64,000 nucleotides of DNA from Schizochytrium sp. TIO01 (lineage: Eukaryota; Sar; Bigyra; Thraustochytrida; Thraustochytriidae). Below the pieces are notes generated by a model that did no database searches, was not told the origin of the DNA, and saw nothing but the letters and a program-made list of their open reading frames with translations. The position numbers were made by a program, and so were the translations under genes. Position 1 is the first letter of the stretch. The number at the start of each line of letters is the position of its first letter. Shown piece by piece: positions 1-14,139 of this stretch. The DNA lies in NCBI GenBank assembly GCA_004764695.1, contig SMSO01000034.1, positions 2,984,501 to 3,048,500 of the forward strand. The letters run 5' to 3'.

Positions 1-3000
1 TTGGTTGTAGAACTAATACATTCCAATGTCGAAAGCCCTCGGTTCTTACAGATCACAGGAACAAAGTCGAGAGGGCTGCTGAGCTACTACATCTCTTCTT
101 CCTCCTCGCGCGGAAACGATGAGATTAGTCCTCTCTGGGACTAATTTTGTGGCTCATCCTTGCTCCAGTTTTCGTTCCTCTTGCTTATTAAAGTTGGTAG
201 AGGGCGGAAATGCCGCGCAAAACCCGTGTATGCGACCTCCTCCAATCTATCGCGGATATTCTATTCTTGCCGCTTTGGCCACTGTCGAGGAAAGTTTGCC
301 AAGAGGCCCAACCCCTCCAAGGTTAAGTAAGATCCCCTGAAGAGGTCCAAGCGCATTTGTCTCATTGTGCAGCGCCAGGAAACCGCATGAATTGGCATGA
401 CAACCAAGCAAGTCTGACTTTGTACACACACACACACGTATTTAGTGCTTGCAGCACCATGAGAAACAGCCTTATCGGTGGTCGTCTCGATGTTCATTTT
501 GCATTGCACGCTCTTGCTCATCATGAGCGGCGAGGTCTTCTCCTCTTCGCAATTTCAAGGCTGCGTCGAGAAGCCTCAAACGTGAACTTCTTCGACTGCT
601 GCCAGGCAAAGCTCGTGGCTTCGAGATCACTTCTCAGCGCATCGCCGCGATCTTGTCTCCAGGCTTTGCAGCTGGGAGCTAACAATCTATCTTCGATCAA
701 GCCTTGACTCGAGCGAGTTTGCTCGATCGATATGTTTTGCGCGATATCCTGCACTCCTTTCTTTCACGCTCCCGGCAAGAGTTTGCACCATCGCTGCTGC
801 TCATTCTCAGCTCGCAGCTGTAGCGTTCGCTCAGACCGTCGTCAAGACCGTCGTCAAGACTGGCAATGCTTCTCCACCCGCTTCGCAGATAGCTGCTCGA
901 GCGAGCTCTCCTTGCTTGCTCAAGAAGGTTTAGAAGAACGACACAGCGTCGCGAGGTTTCTTGAGCCACGCCGCGCCACTGCCGTCAGCGAATTGCGTTT
1001 CTTCGAGAGCTCCTTCAGCCGAGCTCCTTACAGATAACCTCCCCAGTTTCTGCGCGTGTCTCGCGACGATCTCCAGCTCAGCTAACCATCTTTGCACTCG
1101 TCCTTGTGGCCACCAATTCAGACCTTCGTCGAGGCATCTTTCCAATGTGCCGTGAGCGAGTTAACAACCTCATTCATCCATCAATCGATCCATCGATCGA
1201 TCTCTCTACGAGTGCATATAAATATGAGAGAGAGTCCTCAAATTGCCGCCTTAAAAGCCTCAAAAACCTGCAACAAAGCAGCGCGCTCATGCATGCATTA
1301 CGACTTCAACCTGCAAATTCCTCGATCGCATCATCGATTTATCGCTCCACCGTTTCATCAATTCATCAATTCATCAATTCGTAAACAATCAACGATCGAC
1401 AATCGACAATCGACAATCGACAAACGATCTTGCGTTTTGCCGGACTCTCGACTCCTTAGGCACGCAGGAATTGGGTCAGCGGAGCCTCGAGGCACGCGGC
1501 GCGTCGAACTTCAGGTCACATGTGGTGCTCCTTCCGCAACCCGCTTTGCAGCGAACCGACACTTAGTAACGAGTGAGGAGAAGAAGTGAGGGAAAGGAAG
1601 ACCTCCCTTTCTACCACATTGCATACACCCTCTTCTTCGTTTTTATTGGTTATTGTTGTTTCATCCCCTGATTTATTTTTAAATTTAATTAATTAAAATT
1701 TGTTAATGTCAATAGTTTAAAAGGAAAGTGTTATATAATGCCTGACGAAACTAAGAAATATTGTTATGATCTGGGTATTTTTTCCTTACTTTTTTAATTA
1801 AAAAGTCAATAGATACAAGTTTAATTAAATTTTAAAGTAAGAGACGAATATGAAAGGGATTATTATAAATGTGGGAGAGCTTTGTAGTAGGATTATATAT
1901 ATATTTGTTTAAAATCAATTTAGCAGGTTTTGGATTGATTCGTCAGATGGATTCTTCTGAAGGATTGAAGCTCGAGGAAAGAGGATGCATGCTCCTGGAG
2001 CGGGAACCCGACATCAAGATCAGGTATCTTGAACTTGGAGACAACAGGGATAATGAGGAGAATTGGTTTGATTAGTGCAACACATGTACGTATAATAATA
2101 GTGATGGTCTGATTAGAGAAGTGAATAGGATAAATCAATGTTTAATAATAGATTGCGAGAAGACTGAGGTTTGATGCTGCGCTATGGCATAAAACATGGC
2201 ATTAGTTATCTTGAAATCAATCTTACAACAAGCCGCGTGAGCCTTTGGTTGAGATAATAACTTTCTAAGCATGGAAAAATGTCCGTGATGCATAGCTTTA
2301 ATTGGTGTCATGAATTACCTTGCAGCCAGCCCATACTCAGGGTCGCGATGCCGCCTCGTGCTCTGCAGTCCCCAGAGGTGGGAAGCTGCAGTGCCAGCAC
2401 GCTTCCGTAGAGACATTAATTTTACGATTATCCTTTACGCTTCTTGAAAAAATTAGAAAGGACAAAAACTTCCTTTTAGCAGTAAAAGATAGAAAACAAA
2501 TGAATGGGTGTGTGATTTTCTCTTTTCTTTTATTTTTTCTCTCTTTTTTCCCCTTTTTCTGAAAGGGAGTGGAAAAGCTAAATGCCGGCTACCTGGCGCA
2601 CTTACGATAGACAGAAAGCATAGGACGCTAATTGCCAGGGTCCAAGCTTTCCTCTCCAGATGTCTTCTTACAGCAAATGGACTGCGCTGTGGAGCAGCGC
2701 TGAGAGGAGCATCCTCGTTGCATCAATAAGAACAGGAATAAATAATCCTCTCATACATTCTTTATAAAGCTAATAGCTTTTCAAGGTTGACCAGCTGTGG
2801 GAACCCTATATAGAGTCTTTCGCGACCTGATTTGCATCGGAAGTTTCGAGGAAACCAGTATTAATTGTGAGATATAAATAGAGGCCACGGCATCTTGAAA
2901 CACTAGTGATTGGAGCCTTGAAGTTTGTTGGTTGATTTTCGTCAGCATATCCAATCATCAGGTCCAGTCAATGATCCGAATTTTCCTCTGTTCAGTTTTC

Positions 3001-6000
3001 TATCATGTTCGTGGTTGCTTGAAATCCACTCATTTTCTCAGAAGGGAGAATAAAGGAACTCATTCAGAGACTATAGCTTTCTAAAGGTATAGCGGAGATT
3101 TGCGGAGTTTTGAGGAGCCATCAACATAGGCATTACTACTTTTTGCCAGATGATGTGCGCATCAATCTGCTTTGTTGATAGAAAGTACTGATTCTCATAT
3201 TGATTCTCACATGTTTAAAGCTACAATGCTGTCAAAATGCTAAACACCTCACCTGTCACATCAATCCATTTTGCTCAATAATCATCAGTGAAAGCGTGAG
3301 CCAAATTCATGTTAGCGATTAAAATGATTCTTTTTTCTACCTAGATCACAGGCATAGTCTCTTTGAGGAATATAATAGACTTTATATCAAAATAGAATCA
3401 CTGAATTCATGCCAAACGAATCCAGGGCCTGTTTCCCGATGGATTCATTTGCTTTACTCAGTTGCCGTGCGTCCGATGACTTCTTCTTGCTTATTTTCCT
3501 CATAGGTTAGCCTTCGACACCATCAACAGCAGACCAGTCTCCAAGCTCGAATTGAGCAATATTTTGAGCTTGCTTGAACTCTAACATCGAAAACAACGCA
3601 ACATCCTGCACTGAACTGAAGCACCAAGTTGAAAAGTCCCTTCGCAACGCCTGAGCTGAATCAATTCAATTCTGTCTTTAAAACATTATGAATAAATAAA
3701 TAAAAATGTTTTTTTTTTAATCATCTTACCTACTATTAACAATACTAACTGCCAATTTGTAAATAAATAAATATAGATATATATAATTATGAAAATGTTT
3801 TTAATTCAAGAAAGTAAGAAAAAAAAACCTCTCCCTAATATTGGTATTTTTTATTTTTTTTTAAAGTCATATAAATTTTCACCAGGAGGGGTACCTCACA
3901 AATGTTTTGGATTTGTCGAACACTAGCAGATGAGCTCGAGTAGGACCGATCATATCATACCAAGCAAATGCAGCTGAGATTAACGTCACCTTGGGCTCTA
4001 TCTCTCTCGGCAAATAACTGATTGCAATAATAAGGAGTAGCAAAACATATAAATCAACTTATGATCTTTGTTTTCGTCGCAGAATATTGGCAAGGATTGG
4101 CTCTGAATGGGAATCCAATCCTGCGGCTTATCAGAGGACTCCCTTCGCGAATACTCTTCAAAAATATCTAATACTCGTACATTGAAATACTCTAGCCTTG
4201 ATGATGTTGACAACCTAGCTGTGTCTTATCTTACTGTAAAGCGCTTATTACTATAATGTGTGTTTTCGTTAATGTCCATTAGGAGCCACAAAAATATGTG
4301 ACACTGCCTTGCGATTGGCGCTGCTAGAGATAGGTTGCCGATGATCTTGAGAGGCGTGCTTATCCTCGCAGCTATTCTTATTTTGCGCCGCCGTAGCTGC
4401 TGCTCGCGTCCACTTGATCAGGCTATCGCTGCGGCTTCATGATTTCAGAAGATTGATAACTTGATGAATATTGCGTCTCGTACGCTGATGTCAACGCAAC
4501 GAAGGGGCCAAAGTCCAATTCAATTCTGATGTTGATCTGCGAGATCCACTCAGCGCCTCACAACTGCCAACTCTGAGCTCTTTGTGCCATGGTTCAGAAA
4601 CGTCTGGGACCACGCGCGGATATCCAGCTGCAACCCATCCTTGCGTTACCTGCAAGCAAGAGGACTTACAATTTATCGGAACTATGCCAAACTTTTCTTT
4701 TCTTCTTGTTGTATTTTATCGATCGCAGTTCATGTTGTTGGCTCGTGAATTCATCAGAAGCTTCCCCCTTTGAGTTTGTATTTCGGTCTCATCATCCTTC
4801 AACGTGTCGGAATCGACGTCGTATTCTAAGTGCGCGGCGCTATTTTTGGGAGTTTGCGATTCTTCTCCGCAAAGCCCAACATTGGATAGTATTCCTGTTT
4901 TCCAGCGCAAAGTCGTTGCTGTGTTAATGCTGAATTCGTCTCTTCATCGCGGAAATTCATCCATTACAGCCTCTTGTTCCGCTTCACCATTATTCCCATC
5001 CATTCCAATGACGCGAATTCATTCCGGTCGATGAAATGACTGAATGCCAATTCGTCGAATCCAACTCATTAGCATTGACTCCGCCTTTATCCCATTGAAT
5101 TCCTAAATTCTAAGTCTCGCTGTTGAGGAGAATTGCCGACCGACCGACCGACCGACCGACCAACCAATCAACTCAGCAAGCGTCAACAGCAAACTTGAAA
5201 AAGGAGCACCAAGGCACGCGATTGTCAATTTTCAACCAGCCTACCAGAAGCTCGGCCAAGTAGAATCGCCGCCTCAAACAAATAAGTTGTTGCGACAAGC
5301 TTACTCCGTTTTGCTACTTATTGATGCCAAGTGGGTCCTGTACAGCCATTCGTGGCACGAGGTGACTAACTCTGCGTCATCGGCCTCCTTCTACGACTCG
5401 CCTTCAGTTATTAGTCTAACAAGTGGCCTTATAATTGGTATTCTTGTTGTTATTAGCAGCATTTGAAGGAAGAAAAGACCCCTTTTCATTCTCAATTTCT
5501 GGTATTCTTGTTTCTGTATGTTAAAAAGAGGGGAAATAGAGAGAAAGCGAAGGAGAAAAAGGACAAAGCTGCGCCGTGATTACAATACAGTTACTTTTGG
5601 ACTCGGTTTTTCCATTCACGGATAGACTAGCTAGAGATCCCTGTTGCTGATGATTTACTGCATGCTATGTTGCGGCCTCTTCTTGGTGGTTATGATTTAA
5701 GCATGCTTCTATTCTTTTTCTGAATTGTTGTATTACTTTTATATTTTCTTTAGCCAAAGACAATTTCTCCTCAAGAGATGAACACGACCTTTTCAATGAA
5801 AAATATCTGTATATTCGTAACTACTGCGAGGCCTAGTGGACTTGATAGAAATGGGCACTGAAGAGTACTTTATTAGAAACACTTGGTTTTGTCCAATTGA
5901 AAATATAAGAGAATAAGAGAAAGAGAGAATAAGCTGGCCGTGAACTCTCGCACTCGGAGCCTCTGAACTCAGAACGACCTTTTAAAGAATACTTTTCAAA

Positions 6001-8165
6001 TTATAAAATTAAAAGTTATTATAAAAAATCAAGTTTAAATTATTTCTAATCTTATGTTCAGAGCAGAAAAGTAAAAGAAAAGAAAAAAGAGTACTCTTTC
6101 AAGATACAAATTGTCTGATGTCCGTCATTCACTCGTAGAAAACGGTTCCCAGCTGCATCCACTATCTATGTTCAGGCACAACGACGACGATTTCTATTTG
6201 TCGATGCAGTTCTTCTGGATGCCAGGATGGTTAGTTGTCTTGTCCTCAACTTCAAGTAAGGCAACAATCTTTGGCTGGACACCCTCAGGCCCTGAGTTCG
6301 TCCAAGTACTTACAATGGATGGGTATAAATAACGCCACCCACGCGGTTTCCCTCAAGTCCTTCCCTGTCAGGCATTCTGGTCCATCCGGAGGCGCCCGAT
6401 GCTTCATCGAAAGATCGAGTTCAACGCAGAATTTGCAAAGCCCATCTCTCAAATTGACTCGACATAAATACACAAATAAATATATATTGCGCCTGCTGAG
6501 GGCATTCGTTGCATTTGTCAACTCACTCATCATCCAATGGCCATTTGAAGCTGGTGCCTGCCTACGAGAGCCGAGTTGTCTGTGCTTTCATCGTAGTTTC
6601 TGTTCATTCTGGCGTCTGCGAAGAAGGCCACAATGGTCGCATGCCGGCCTGAACTGGAGCCGGGCCCGTGTAAGAGCGAATGAATAGCTTAGCGAAATTC
6701 GCTGTTGCAATCTTCGGGGCTCAAGGACGAATCGATCGTGGCACGCGACGTTGCTGCGGCCCACGATCCATCGCTGAGCAACGCCTTCTTCGAGTTGCGG
6801 ACAGGGCTTTTATTGCGCGGAGCTCTTCGAAAGATCGCTGCATTTGTGACTCGAGATCTGCTCCGCAGAACATCGCCATTACGATAACCTCTAAGACGAA
6901 CAAAACCGCCTTAGCATCGTGGACTTACTTGCGCGCGCCTCGTGCGACGCCGCGTGGCGAGCAGGCTGCCGAGCGTTTCGCGAGCGGATTGCGGAGGCTG
7001 CGAGCAAACGCGTTGCGCTCTCTTCTGAGCTTTCGCTGAGCAATCGATCAATTCATTGATTGGTCGAGCGGTTGATTGATTCCACGGAGTTCTTCAAGAT
7101 GGCTCAGGATTCCTTTCTCAGGGCGTGTGAGAACCCGAGTCTTACGGGTTCCACGCTAATTCTTTTAGGAAAAACGTTTTCATTGTAAAGTTTTTTAGCT
7201 TTGATCATTTTGCTTTTTCAAGTAGTGTTATTATTTTAACAATAACAATAACAACAGTAATCATAATACTAATAATAAATTTAATTTAAATAGCAGATGT
7301 AAATGGATGAAGCAGAGCAACTCGATCGAGAAGGACCTCAATTGAGGCGTTCTGGCCGTGCCTTCGCTAACGACGGTGGATGTTTGGCCACGGAGAGATG
7401 ATGAGCCAAGACCAAAGTTGTTCTACAATAAATGGTCCGCGCAGAGGGAGCGATCGTGCCAAGAGCGTTGATCAGCATCTTCGAAAATGTTCCTCGAGCT
7501 GTGCCATTGGAACTCCCGAGGCAAAGTCACTATCGCTTGGTACTTCTGCCTTTAAAAAATAAATATAGAGAAAATAAAATAAAACTGTTAAATCATTTCG
7601 ACCCTTTTTCATCTCGGAAACAGTAGAGAATATTTTCAGTTAAATAGAATTGTCGAATAAAGCAGTAAGACCCACTAACCAATCCATAGGAGCGCATTGT
7701 GAAAGAAGCTTTTATTGGCTTCATTTTGTATCAAAATTTTCAGAGTTCGGTGCCCAGAATGGAAACAGAGAGAATCGTGAGAGAAAGAGCTGAGTCATCT
7801 TCTAAAGTCACTGAAAAGAAAAAGGCATGAGAACAAGCATGTCATTATGCAAAACCTGTAAGAGTGGGTTGGGAAGAATCCTGGGCAGGCTCTATTGGAT
7901 CATGAACGCAAAGACTTCCGTGGCAATTGGCGAGCAGTTTAAAAGTAATAAACCGAAACCTGGAGTGAGGAAATTCATGAGCGAAAGTAAACTTACTTAA
8001 AGCATTCCAAAAAGAACTTGCTAATCCTGCTGAGCAAGGCTCAAGGTAGCAATCGCCAAGACCATTCGAAGTTAGTCGGCGAGCCTCGTGAGCTGGATCC
8101 GAGACAGCAAATCCAAAACTCAAACCTGGATACCCAGTAAAACAAACAAGTCTCAACTAGCAACC
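1..8165. other. Intergenic region without a supported gene
   Basis: Only short open frames occur here, with no recognisable domain, and none is carried by a convincing start context. GC-rich, CpG-containing stretches lie around 500-1160 and 6600-7040. AT-rich blocks lie around 1660-1870, 3690-3880, 5990-6080 and 7190-7290. Short tandem repeats are present, such as four copies of ATCGACA at 1395-1422. A weak candidate gene relic at 4716-5003 on the minus strand is treated in the findings. The stretch just before 8166 should include the promoter and leader of the first transporter, but I see no clear TATA element. Confidence 0.7.
5138..5161. repeat. (GACC)6 microsatellite
   Basis: Six uninterrupted copies of GACC are seen directly, followed by AACC variants. 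It lies in a gene-free stretch. Confidence 0.9.
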
Positions 8166-9971
8166 ATGTTGCCTAACCAGGAAAACGAGCACGACCACGT
8201 CGAACGTGTTCAGGCTGAGGGTGTCATGGATACTGGCGAAACCATCATCGACCCGGCTAACGTCATTGACACTGCAGCCATCTCTCCTGAGAATGACTAT
8301 CCTGAGGATGTCTCCAAGGAAGAGCAGCTCGCTCTTTTGCCCGCAATCTACCTCACTGGCAATGAGAAGCGGCCTCTTAAGTCTGTTGATGCCGCTGGTA
8401 ACGAGTACTCGCACGTGCTCAAGCCCATGACCTACTGTGTCATGCTTATTCTGTTGATGGAACTCCTCGAGCGCCTGTCCTACTACGGCATCAACTTTAC
8501 GCAGACTGCCTACCTCACCGGCACATACAGCGACTGGAGCCCCGATCTTGACTCTGTGACGGCCAGTTCTTGGACCCTTACTGCTACTGCCATTGCCTAC
8601 TCTGTACCTTTCCTTGGTGCCATTATTTCTGATGGCTTCATTGGAAACTACTACACCATTATCTTCTTCACCAGTTGCGTGTACATCCCCGGTCTTCTGC
8701 TCATTGCCCTTTGCTCCAAGGAGAGCATCTGGAGCAATGGTGTCTACCCGCAAAAGGTTCTTGCTGCTGCTCTCTTGGGCCTTTACGCTGCTGGTGCTGG
8801 TGGCATCAAGGCCTGTGTCAACGTCATGGGTGCTCAGCAATACCACCCGCTTCTGCAGAAGTCCCTCATCTCTGACTACTACGTGAACTTTTACATGTTC
8901 ATCAACATCGGTGCTATTGTTGGTGGCATTGTCATTCCTCTCGTCGTCCAAAAGAATGCCTTTGGTGCCTACCTTATTCCGGTGTGCTGTCTCGCCGTCG
9001 GCCTCATCTGCTTCATCATTGGTACCCCGCGTTACGTCCGCATGAAGCCCCAGGGCTCTGATATTCTCCAGTCTCTCAAGGCTACTGCCATGGCCTGCAC
9101 CCACTGCCCTCCTAACATCGAGAAGGTCAAGGTCAGCAACGGCGGTACCTTCGACGACGTCTTTATTGACAAGGTCAAGATTATTGCCCGCCTTATCGTC
9201 ATTCAGCTCGCCATTATTCCCTTCAACATGGCATACGGTCAGATGGCTAGTGTCTTTGTTATCCAGGGCTCCGTAATGCGCAGTGCTGGTATGATTGATG
9301 CCTCTTGGATGCAGAACTTCGATGCTTTCTCTGTGCTCTTCAGTGGCTTCGTTGTGTCTCGTTTCCTCTACCCGTTCCTTGAGAAGCACGGCATCCAATT
9401 GCACATGGCAACCAAGTTTTCGATCGGTACATTCCTTGGTGCCCTCGCCATTCTTTCTGATGTCATCATTGACTACATGATCCACAAGCACTACGAGGAA
9501 ACTGGTGAGCCCCTCAGCATCATGTGGCAGATCTTCCCGTACTTTTTCATTGGTGCTGGTGAGATTTTCGCCGAGTCTTCTGCCTACGATGCCACTTTCC
9601 AGATTAGTCCTGACGGTCTCAAGGCCTTTGGCTCTGCTCTCAACCTTTTCATGATCGGTGCTGTGCCTAACTTCATTTCCGAGGCAATCCTCAACGGTTG
9701 CGAGGAGTGGTTTACCGGTCCCGATGGCACCTCAAACATTGATACTCTTGAGCAGTACGCTGGTTCCAAGGTCTACCTCTACCTCTGGGTTCTCTTTGGT
9801 ATCTCCATGTTCGGTACCCTCGGCAACCTTGTGCCCTGGTTCAAGCAGTTCTACTCGACCACCGAGGAAATGTCCAACGACCTCGTTCGCGCCAGCCGTG
9901 CAGAGGCTAACGATGTTGAGAAGAAGGCTGCTGCTCCTCAGCCTGCTGAGAACCCCATCTCCTCTGTCTAA
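8166..9971 (+). CDS. Proton-coupled oligopeptide transporter (POT/PTR, SLC15 family), copy 1
   Basis: A 601-residue polytopic membrane protein, expected to import di- and tripeptides with protons. Seen in the sequence: a hydrophilic N-terminus of about 85 residues; an ExxER proton-coupling motif in ELLERLSYYG (E99-R103) in the first membrane helix; GAIISDGFIGNYY near 151-163, matching the first PTR signature; FYMFINIGAIVG at 242-253, matching the second; and a late helix with EIFAESSAYDATF near 466-478. The ATG at 8166 sits in CAACCATG. The frame is open further upstream to 8088, but only from a GTG, and the paralogue aligns from about this point. Codons are strongly biased to C-ending forms, suggesting high expression. 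It is a single exon. The family call is secure; substrate and membrane (plasma or endosomal) are inferred. Confidence 0.93.
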   Translation: MLPNQENEHDHVERVQAEGVMDTGETIIDPANVIDTAAISPENDYPEDVSKEEQLALLPAIYLTGNEKRPLKSVDAAGNEYSHVLKPMTYCVMLILLMELLERLSYYGINFTQTAYLTGTYSDWSPDLDSVTASSWTLTATAIAYSVPFLGAIISDGFIGNYYTIIFFTSCVYIPGLLLIALCSKESIWSNGVYPQKVLAAALLGLYAAGAGGIKACVNVMGAQQYHPLLQKSLISDYYVNFYMFINIGAIVGGIVIPLVVQKNAFGAYLIPVCCLAVGLICFIIGTPRYVRMKPQGSDILQSLKATAMACTHCPPNIEKVKVSNGGTFDDVFIDKVKIIARLIVIQLAIIPFNMAYGQMASVFVIQGSVMRSAGMIDASWMQNFDAFSVLFSGFVVSRFLYPFLEKHGIQLHMATKFSIGTFLGALAILSDVIIDYMIHKHYEETGEPLSIMWQIFPYFFIGAGEIFAESSAYDATFQISPDGLKAFGSALNLFMIGAVPNFISEAILNGCEEWFTGPDGTSNIDTLEQYAGSKVYLYLWVLFGISMFGTLGNLVPWFKQFYSTTEEMSNDLVRASRAEANDVEKKAAAPQPAENPISSV

Positions 9972-12671
9972 AGGACAACGTCGAAGAAAACAACAACACT
10001 GTGTAGTACTTAGGATTTTGCTTTCCTCTACAATCCGATTTACATGATAGACCTGACTTTAAATTTTTACAATTGTTTCTGCATATGATTACTTTTCCAA
10101 CCCCTATTTCTTGTCTTTATGGATTATAAGGCCGCTCCAAGCTTCATCCAAACATATACTTCAATATTTCGCAAAAGTTCAAAGCCAACTTCGATCTCAC
10201 TTAACTCCGTGAAAATCCTATCTTTCTGCAATGTTTGTATAACGTGCCCTGCACTAGCTATAAAATAAGAACTTTAGTTTTCGAAAATGAGTATCTTTCT
10301 TTGATATGTCTATTATCAATTTTAAGGTGCATAGTTAGATCACCCGAGCAAAACTTCTTCGTTGCGCAGGAGAAAGGGCTACAGTATCGAAACATTTGCA
10401 TTGAGAGAGAGAGTCAGTCCTTCACAAATGCAGTAACTTTCTTATCGGTCTCAGTCTGATTCATCGACTTGAGCATTTCAGCAAATACCCATTTTTGCTC
10501 GCAGTTCTTCATGTTAGGAGACAAATGGAATTCACGTGTCCGTAACATTCTATCTACATATCTATCTGTCTTTTTTTAACTGAGGCATATCATTTCTGGG
10601 GAATCCCCAGGAACCTGTTTCCTTACATCTGGTAACACCGTACTAGAAGTGAATCACAGAACAACTCTGACGTTGGTGTTAAATTCAAAACTCAAAGGTA
10701 GACCTTTACTTCGCAATTTTAAGAAACGGAACAATCCTATCCCTCTATTCCCAAAACTGCTTTAACTCTTCGCTTTAACATTCATCATTCATGTATCATA
10801 GCTCAGTTGTTGTATACATCTGTCTCTATTGGCCTTCTTCGATGTTGTCTCCGACCACCTGTGCTCTTTTCTCTTTTCGTGTTCCCTTTGTACAGACAGT
10901 CCTACCTAGGTCTTACCAACCATGTTTTCCACAGCACGATCTCTCAAACGATACCAATAACCAATTATAACAATAGTTAGTTCGTAACTAAATACAGCTC
11001 GCAAACCCAATCAACCCAGGCGTCACCCTTTGCTCCGGGGTTCAGACAGGACCAGCTTTTGCAGCAGATACACTATGAAAGCACGCTCTTGGCACGCGTT
11101 GCGTCGAACTCGGCATGCGATGATCTTGACAGTTTTCCTCTTCCAGACCGTGCTCCTCAGCCTTCATCACTCACTGAGTGTCCAGTCTGAATCGTTGACC
11201 TCCGAGCCTTTAGCAGTGATTGTCTGGCAGCTTGAAGGTGATCCGCCACCATTTCAAAGCCAATCGAGTTCAAGCTCAAGACTATCGCACGCTTGAATTT
11301 GCTCACGTATTAAACCTCCTCGGAGTTCATCTGTTCGAACTTTTGTCGGAATTCCCGAACCAGCCTCAGAGTACTCCTCTCACCAACGCGACGTACCTTT
11401 GAGGAGACATTATAAAATAGTCCCTGGTTGGAAGCGACCTGGAGATTGTGCCGAGATTTCTTTCTTTCTATCAAACGGCAGGTCGAGTTCTTCCGATATA
11501 AAAATGATTTACGGCTTCAATTTATTGCGTACCTACTTGGGTTTGAATGAGCGTGTGATAGAGTAGTTAAAACTTGAGTCCCGTGGATACCTTTGCGATG
11601 AAAGTCGAGATATTTGTGGTAAATATTATTCTAAATTGTAAAGGAGTTTGATCTTCTCAATGTTTTGAATTTAAACCTAAAGAAATCTTTGTTTTTAATT
11701 AATTAAAATTAAAAGTTATGATTATTATATAGGCATATCAAAGTTAAAAAGTAAAGATAAAACGCCGAGAATATGTTTTAATTTTAAGTTAGAGAAAAAT
11801 ATAGAGAGAAAATTTTACCTTGTGGGTAGGATCTACTATGGTCTACTTAGTACGGTTTTTTTATGTGCAAAGCATAAAATTTACTTCGGTTGGCTCGATT
11901 GCGTTCCCGAATAAACCTACAGACACCGTGTCAAAAAGAGCAGGCTTTGCTTGAAGCTTTATATTGCGCAATTAATTTTGCCAAATGGATTCAGACTGAG
12001 GTTACCCAGGTGGCATCTCCGCGCGAAAGCTTTGAGGCTGTTTTGCAACACCCTTTCGAAGTAAATAGTACTTTAGAAGATTTTCGAGAGAAGATTTTCC
12101 GCTTTCGTATTATTTTCATCTCCTTAAGTGGTTACTACTTGCCCACTTTTTTGCCTCCGTTTGTCATACTTCATTTCTTAAACTGTCAGAATTTTTAGCG
12201 GGATAAATTATTTATATATATAGATCATCACATTTTTATGTTAGACTAACAATTAATTAGCCAAACAAAAGAAGACATAGTCAAAAAAGAAGAGAAAGTC
12301 TAATTTAAAAAAAGTAAAGTTTGTTTTTTAATTTTTTTTTTTTTAATATCACTTGTAAAAGCTCAACTGTCTCTTTAAACTAATAAAGTTAACTGATTCT
12401 GATATCTCGTGCCTCGCTGAACAGCTTGAAGCGTTCGAGTTTATCGCCACAGAGCGCGAGCAGGGTTCAAGTTGGCCTGGGCATTCGCCTGCCGGCAAAC
12501 TCCTTGAAGGCAGGCCATGGTCCAGCTCGTAGTTGCGACTCCATTTCGCACACTCGAACAGTTGGACGGGGTCTGAGCAGCAGCTTCTTCAAGAACTCCG
12601 TGGAAACTCGCAAAAAAAAGGTGAAGCAGATTTTGATAGAACGCGGGAGCCTCCGGAACCGCTGGAAGGCG

Positions 12672-12757
12672 TCTTCAAGAACTTCTTCAAGGACTTCTTC
12701 AAGGATCTCTTCAAGGATCTCTTCAAGGGCCTCTTCAAGGACCTCTTCAAGGACCTG
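12672..12757. repeat. 12-bp minisatellite (consensus CTTCAAGGACTT)
   Basis: About seven imperfect copies of a 12-bp unit are visible. In one + frame they would read as repeated F-K-(D/N)-(F/L) and on the minus strand as repeated L-K-(K/R)-S. No gene structure surrounds them, so the peptide repeat is probably incidental. Confidence 0.85.
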
Positions 12758-14139
12758 CTGGCGAATTGCGATGACGGCAATGTATGTATGAAGGCATGCG
12801 TGTTCGGCATGTTGATTCAGGCTCTGACTGCAAGAGGCTCATAACTGGTTGAGTCCAAGATCTGAGCAGCTGCTAAACCTTTGAGGTGCTGGAGATCGCC
12901 GCCACGAAGAAGGTACAAAGAGACAGATCACGAGGTCTCTCTGTTGCCGTACAGCGAAGGACGACCCTGCAGCGTGGAAAGCTGTCTTTATACCACGAGT
13001 GCGACCCACTCAGGGAGTCTGATCAAGGGCCCGAGAGCTCGCGTGTGTGGCTGAAAACGCGGGTTTGCAGGATTGAGATTGCTGAAAAGCGAAAGGATCG
13101 AACGCACTGGACGCTAGACAGCTAGCTTAAGAGCTTGCTAGCCATAGCTAGATGGAGGGCACCCAAGGACTGAGGATCTGAAGCCCAATGACGCCTCCGC
13201 GATATTTGTGGATCATGGATTAGCGATGGAGAGCTGAGTTCGACCGATCAAGATCGCAGATGTTGGTCTCTGAGCGGTAAGCCCGAAACCGGTTGCAGCC
13301 TGTTTGGGCGCGTGCTTCTGCTCAGCAAGCTTTGCATGATTGATACCAACATTTTAAGGTTGCAACAACTTGAGCTGTTCATGCAGCTCAGGTAGTACCC
13401 TGGTACTTGCTCGTGCAGTTCGGGATACAAAAAACGGGTTGCGCAACATTCTTTAGCTGCTCGCATCATCATATATACGGTGATTTGGATGTCGTGCGAG
13501 GAGAATTAGAATTGAACTCCGGGCAACGACAAGAGGGGAGGACAGCATGGTATCTGAATCAATGATTTCGTGCGTTCGTTGGGTTGTTTTAGGATAGAAT
13601 ATAATGGATGTGTCGGAGTGGTTTGACGAAGTTTTGAAGAGACAGCTCGCCTCGAGAACTGCTTTCTAATGACTAACAAATGCAAAAGCGTCGAGCAACT
13701 TGAGACTATTGAGCAGACTCCGAGCCGCCAATCAAACTTACTCTTACCAAGATGAAATAGATGCTGAGGAAGACCACGTGACATGTAGTGGAAGATAGAT
13801 TTGAAAGTATGGTTCGCAACACGTCAGAAGGGTTAACAGGAAAGCTGTTTGGACATTTGTGAGTTGTCACCCCTCCGACGCTCTGTATATTCGCCCCATG
13901 TAGGCGACCCTGTTAGATCTTGAAGAAACCTCTAGAGAAAAGTCATGAATGTGTCTGAATTTGTATATCACGAGGCGATCGCGTTCTAGAGGGAATTAAC
14001 CACTTTGTAGCTGAGCACCGCGTCACAACATTAGAAAAAGAAAATCTTTCGCAATGCGTTAGTTCTGAATAGTAGGGAGGTATTGATTGTCAATTTATAG
14101 TGAAAGGAAACTATGTTTATCGAATTGGGATGCTTGGCT

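Noticed and set aside
8157-9491. A 444-codon open frame antisense to transporter copy 1
   Set aside because: Same cause: biased codons of the sense gene. The less biased copy 2 has no comparable antisense frame.
12426-12844. Open frames with repeated F-K-D-L peptides
   Set aside because: Explained by a 12-bp minisatellite; similar frames exist in two registers and on the other strand, with no flanking domain.
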